From the NCBI GenBank assembly GCA_028286165.1, contig JAPYMU010000039.1:1-7852 (forward strand): DNA of 7,852 nt, in the 5' to 3' direction. The DNA comes from Spongiicolonus versatilis. GTDB lineage: Bacteria; Pseudomonadota; Gammaproteobacteria; Arenicellales; Spongiicolonaceae. The position numbers were made by a program, and so were the translations under genes. The notes under the pieces are model-generated. The model was not told where the DNA came from. It searched no databases and saw only the letters and a program-made list of their open reading frames with translations. Of this stretch, positions 6,721-7,852 are shown in pieces (the first letter of the stretch is position 1; each line of letters starts with the position of its first letter).

Positions 6721-7499
6721 GTCGGTTTTTCCTCCGCAAGTTTGGTTGGATTGACAGTGTCCGCCTGCCAGTGCAGCGCGCGCCGCAAAAGCGCGTCCAC
6801 CAGAAAATAAAACGCCACCGCAAACGCCGCCAGCACTGCCAGCGCGGCGAACATCAAGTCCACCGTCATGCGCCCGACGGCGTGCAGCATCAGGTAGCCG
6901 AGGCCGGCGCCGGCGCCCACCCATTCGCCGACCACCGCGCCGATGGGCGCCACCGCGGCGGCGATGCGTACGCCGGAGGCAATGGACGGCAGCGCCGCCG
7001 GCAGGCGGATGCGGCGCAGCGCCGCCATTTCGCCGGCGCCCATCACCGCCGCCAGGTCCAGCCATTCGGCGCGGGTGCGGCGCAGCCCGTCGTAAGCCGC
7101 GGCGGTGACCGGAAAATAAATAATCAGCACCGCCATCACCACCTTGGACGCCATGCCGTACCCCAGCCACAGCATCAGCAGCGGCGCCACCGCAAACACC
7201 GGCAGCGCCTGGCTGGCCACCAGCAGCGGCAGCAGCCACCGCCGCGCGGCGCCGAAGCGCAGCATGGTCAACGCGCTCAGCAGGCCGAGCGCACAGCCGA
7301 TGAAAAAACCGAGCAGGATTTCCGCGATCGTCACCACCGCATGCCGCGACAGCAGCGCCATGTTGTCCACCAGCGCAACGGCCACCGTCAACGGCGGCGG
7401 CAGAATGAACGGCGGCGCCGCGCTCAGCACCACCACCGCCTGCCACAGCAGCAGCAGTCCGGCGGCCGTGACCGCTGTTCTTGCAGCCCGCTTCAGCAC
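6717..7499 (-). CDS. thiX: ABC transporter permease, ThiX-like (pyrimidine precursor uptake)
   Basis: Inner-membrane permease of a NitT/TauT/ThiX-type importer, 260 residues. Hydrophobic segments lie at about 10-28, 54-80, 88-113, 117-136, 175-193 and 215-238. The cytoplasmic EAA loop that contacts the ATPase is visible as DLAAVMGAGEMAALRRIRLP (148-167). Stretches typical of ThiX are SQALPVFAVAPLLMLWLGYG (96-115), VAPIGAVVGEWVGAGAGLGY (183-202) and RMTVDLMFAAL (210-220). The start is GTG 7499, overlapping the end of thiZ by seven bases and preceded by GGAG at a spacing of seven. The last residues (QADTVNPTKLAEEKPT) look like an unconserved tail next to the truncated thiY and may be a product of the same deletion. 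Substrate assignment rests on family resemblance. Other small aromatic or sulfonate substrates are possible. Confidence 0.9.
   Translation of the reverse strand: MLKRAARTAVTAAGLLLLWQAVVVLSAAPPFILPPPLTVAVALVDNMALLSRHAVVTIAEILLGFFIGCALGLLSALTMLRFGAARRWLLPLLVASQALPVFAVAPLLMLWLGYGMASKVVMAVLIIYFPVTAAAYDGLRRTRAEWLDLAAVMGAGEMAALRRIRLPAALPSIASGVRIAAAVAPIGAVVGEWVGAGAGLGYLMLHAVGRMTVDLMFAALAVLAAFAVAFYFLVDALLRRALHWQADTVNPTKLAEEKPT
6731..6735 (-). promoter_or_regulatory. Ribosome binding site before the thiY remnant
   Basis: GGAGG on the minus strand lies ten bases upstream of ATG 6720, inside the last codons of thiX. It favours translation of the remnant from 6720 or the adjacent ATG at 6717. It may be fortuitous, since the same bases also encode the GG of a ThiY-like GGxxD motif. 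Confidence 0.4.
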
Positions 7500-7852
7500 C
7501 GGTGCTCTCCGGCCAGTTCCTCCAGCAGCCGCTGCGACAGTTGTGCAACCCCGGCATCGCCCAGGTCGCGCGGCGGCGCGCCCGGCAGTTGCAATTCGCG
7601 CGCCCGCGCCGGCCGCCCGGCCAGCACATACAACCGGTGGCCGAGCCGAATCGCCTCCAGCGGATCATGGGTCACCAGCAGCACGGTTTTACCGTGCAAC
7701 AATTGCAGCGCAAGATTCTGGATGCGGTGGCGGGTGATGGCGTCCAGTTTAGAAAACGGTTCATCCAGCAGATTGAGCGCGCGGTTTTCATACAAAGTGC
7801 GCGCAAGGGCGACGCGCTGGCCCATGCCGCCGGACAACGTGCGCGGCAATTT
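7493..7852 (-). CDS. thiZ: ABC transporter ATP-binding protein, ThiZ-like, C-terminal part (cut by right edge)
   Basis: The visible 119 residues are the C-terminal part of the ATPase that powers the ThiX permease. The frame continues through 7852, so the N-terminus with Walker A lies outside the window. Visible motifs are the ABC signature LSGGMGQR, Walker B NLLDEP, the D-loop SKLDAITR, and the switch histidine in LLVTHDPLEAIRLGHR. The tail LAGRPARARELQLPGAPPRD resembles ThiZ-type ATPases. It ends in TGA at 7493-7495, overlapping the thiX start by seven bases, as expected for a translationally coupled operon. It shows no sign of damage in the part seen. Confidence 0.92.
   Translation of the reverse strand, partial: KLPRTLSGGMGQRVALARTLYENRALNLLDEPFSKLDAITRHRIQNLALQLLHGKTVLLVTHDPLEAIRLGHRLYVLAGRPARARELQLPGAPPRDLGDAGVAQLSQRLLEELAGEHRC

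Noticed and set aside
6721..7668. Upstream extension of the thiY' frame through thiX and thiZ
   Set aside because: The frame is open because of GC-rich codons only. Its translation is low-complexity Gly/Ala/Arg and overlaps two clearly real genes in other frames, so the real gene starts at 6720 or 6717.
1..7852. CRISPR arrays, tRNA/rRNA genes, insertion sequence ends, integrase
   Set aside because: No regularly spaced repeats, RNA gene signatures, transposase motifs or terminal inverted repeats were seen.

Overview
The window looks like a GC-rich proteobacterial chromosome fragment. Codon use is GC-rich everywhere except one AT-rich block, and the gene families are a molybdenum/tungsten NAD-linked formate dehydrogenase and a ThiXYZ-type ABC importer. 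No rRNA, tRNA or other taxonomic marker is present, so the assignment rests on composition and gene style only.

Layout, right to left, because most genes read on the minus strand. From 7852 down to 6187 lies a tightly overlapping transporter operon: the C-terminal end of the ATPase (thiZ, cut by the window edge), the complete permease (thiX), and only the C-terminal half of the substrate-binding protein (thiY'). About 24 bases further on begins fdhB (6162-4708). It is a NuoE-NuoF fusion forming the NADH/FMN-side subunit of formate dehydrogenase, and it appears to lack the stretch that carries the CxxCxxC of its [4Fe-4S] cluster. The catalytic subunit gene fdhA (2810-99) should follow directly. 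Instead, an AT-rich two-gene cassette of about 1.9 kb sits between the two subunit genes. The cassette holds a beta-class DNA adenine methyltransferase on the minus strand (start overlaps the fdhB stop as ATGA) and, convergent to it, a plus-strand gene for a protein with DHH-phosphoesterase-like acidic motifs. A strong hairpin terminator separates their 3' ends. fdhA has no in-frame ATG at its 5' end and is best read from a TTG. The first 98 bases are intergenic, with at most the first codons of a following gene.

How it fits together: FdhA oxidises formate and FdhB passes electrons to NAD+. The upstream transporter resembles importers of thiamine pyrimidine precursors. In the known salvage route a formyl-pyrimidine is imported and deformylated, releasing formate, so there is a plausible but unproven metabolic link. 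The methyltransferase plus DHH-like gene looks like a compact modification/effector (restriction-modification-like) cassette that inserted into the operon and separated fdhB from fdhA. I regard that pair as the best candidate for an undescribed system here. Three neighbouring genes also look damaged (thiY 5' half missing, fdhB cluster segment missing, fdhA N-terminus odd). Either the locus is decaying or there are assembly deletions, and read mapping would decide.
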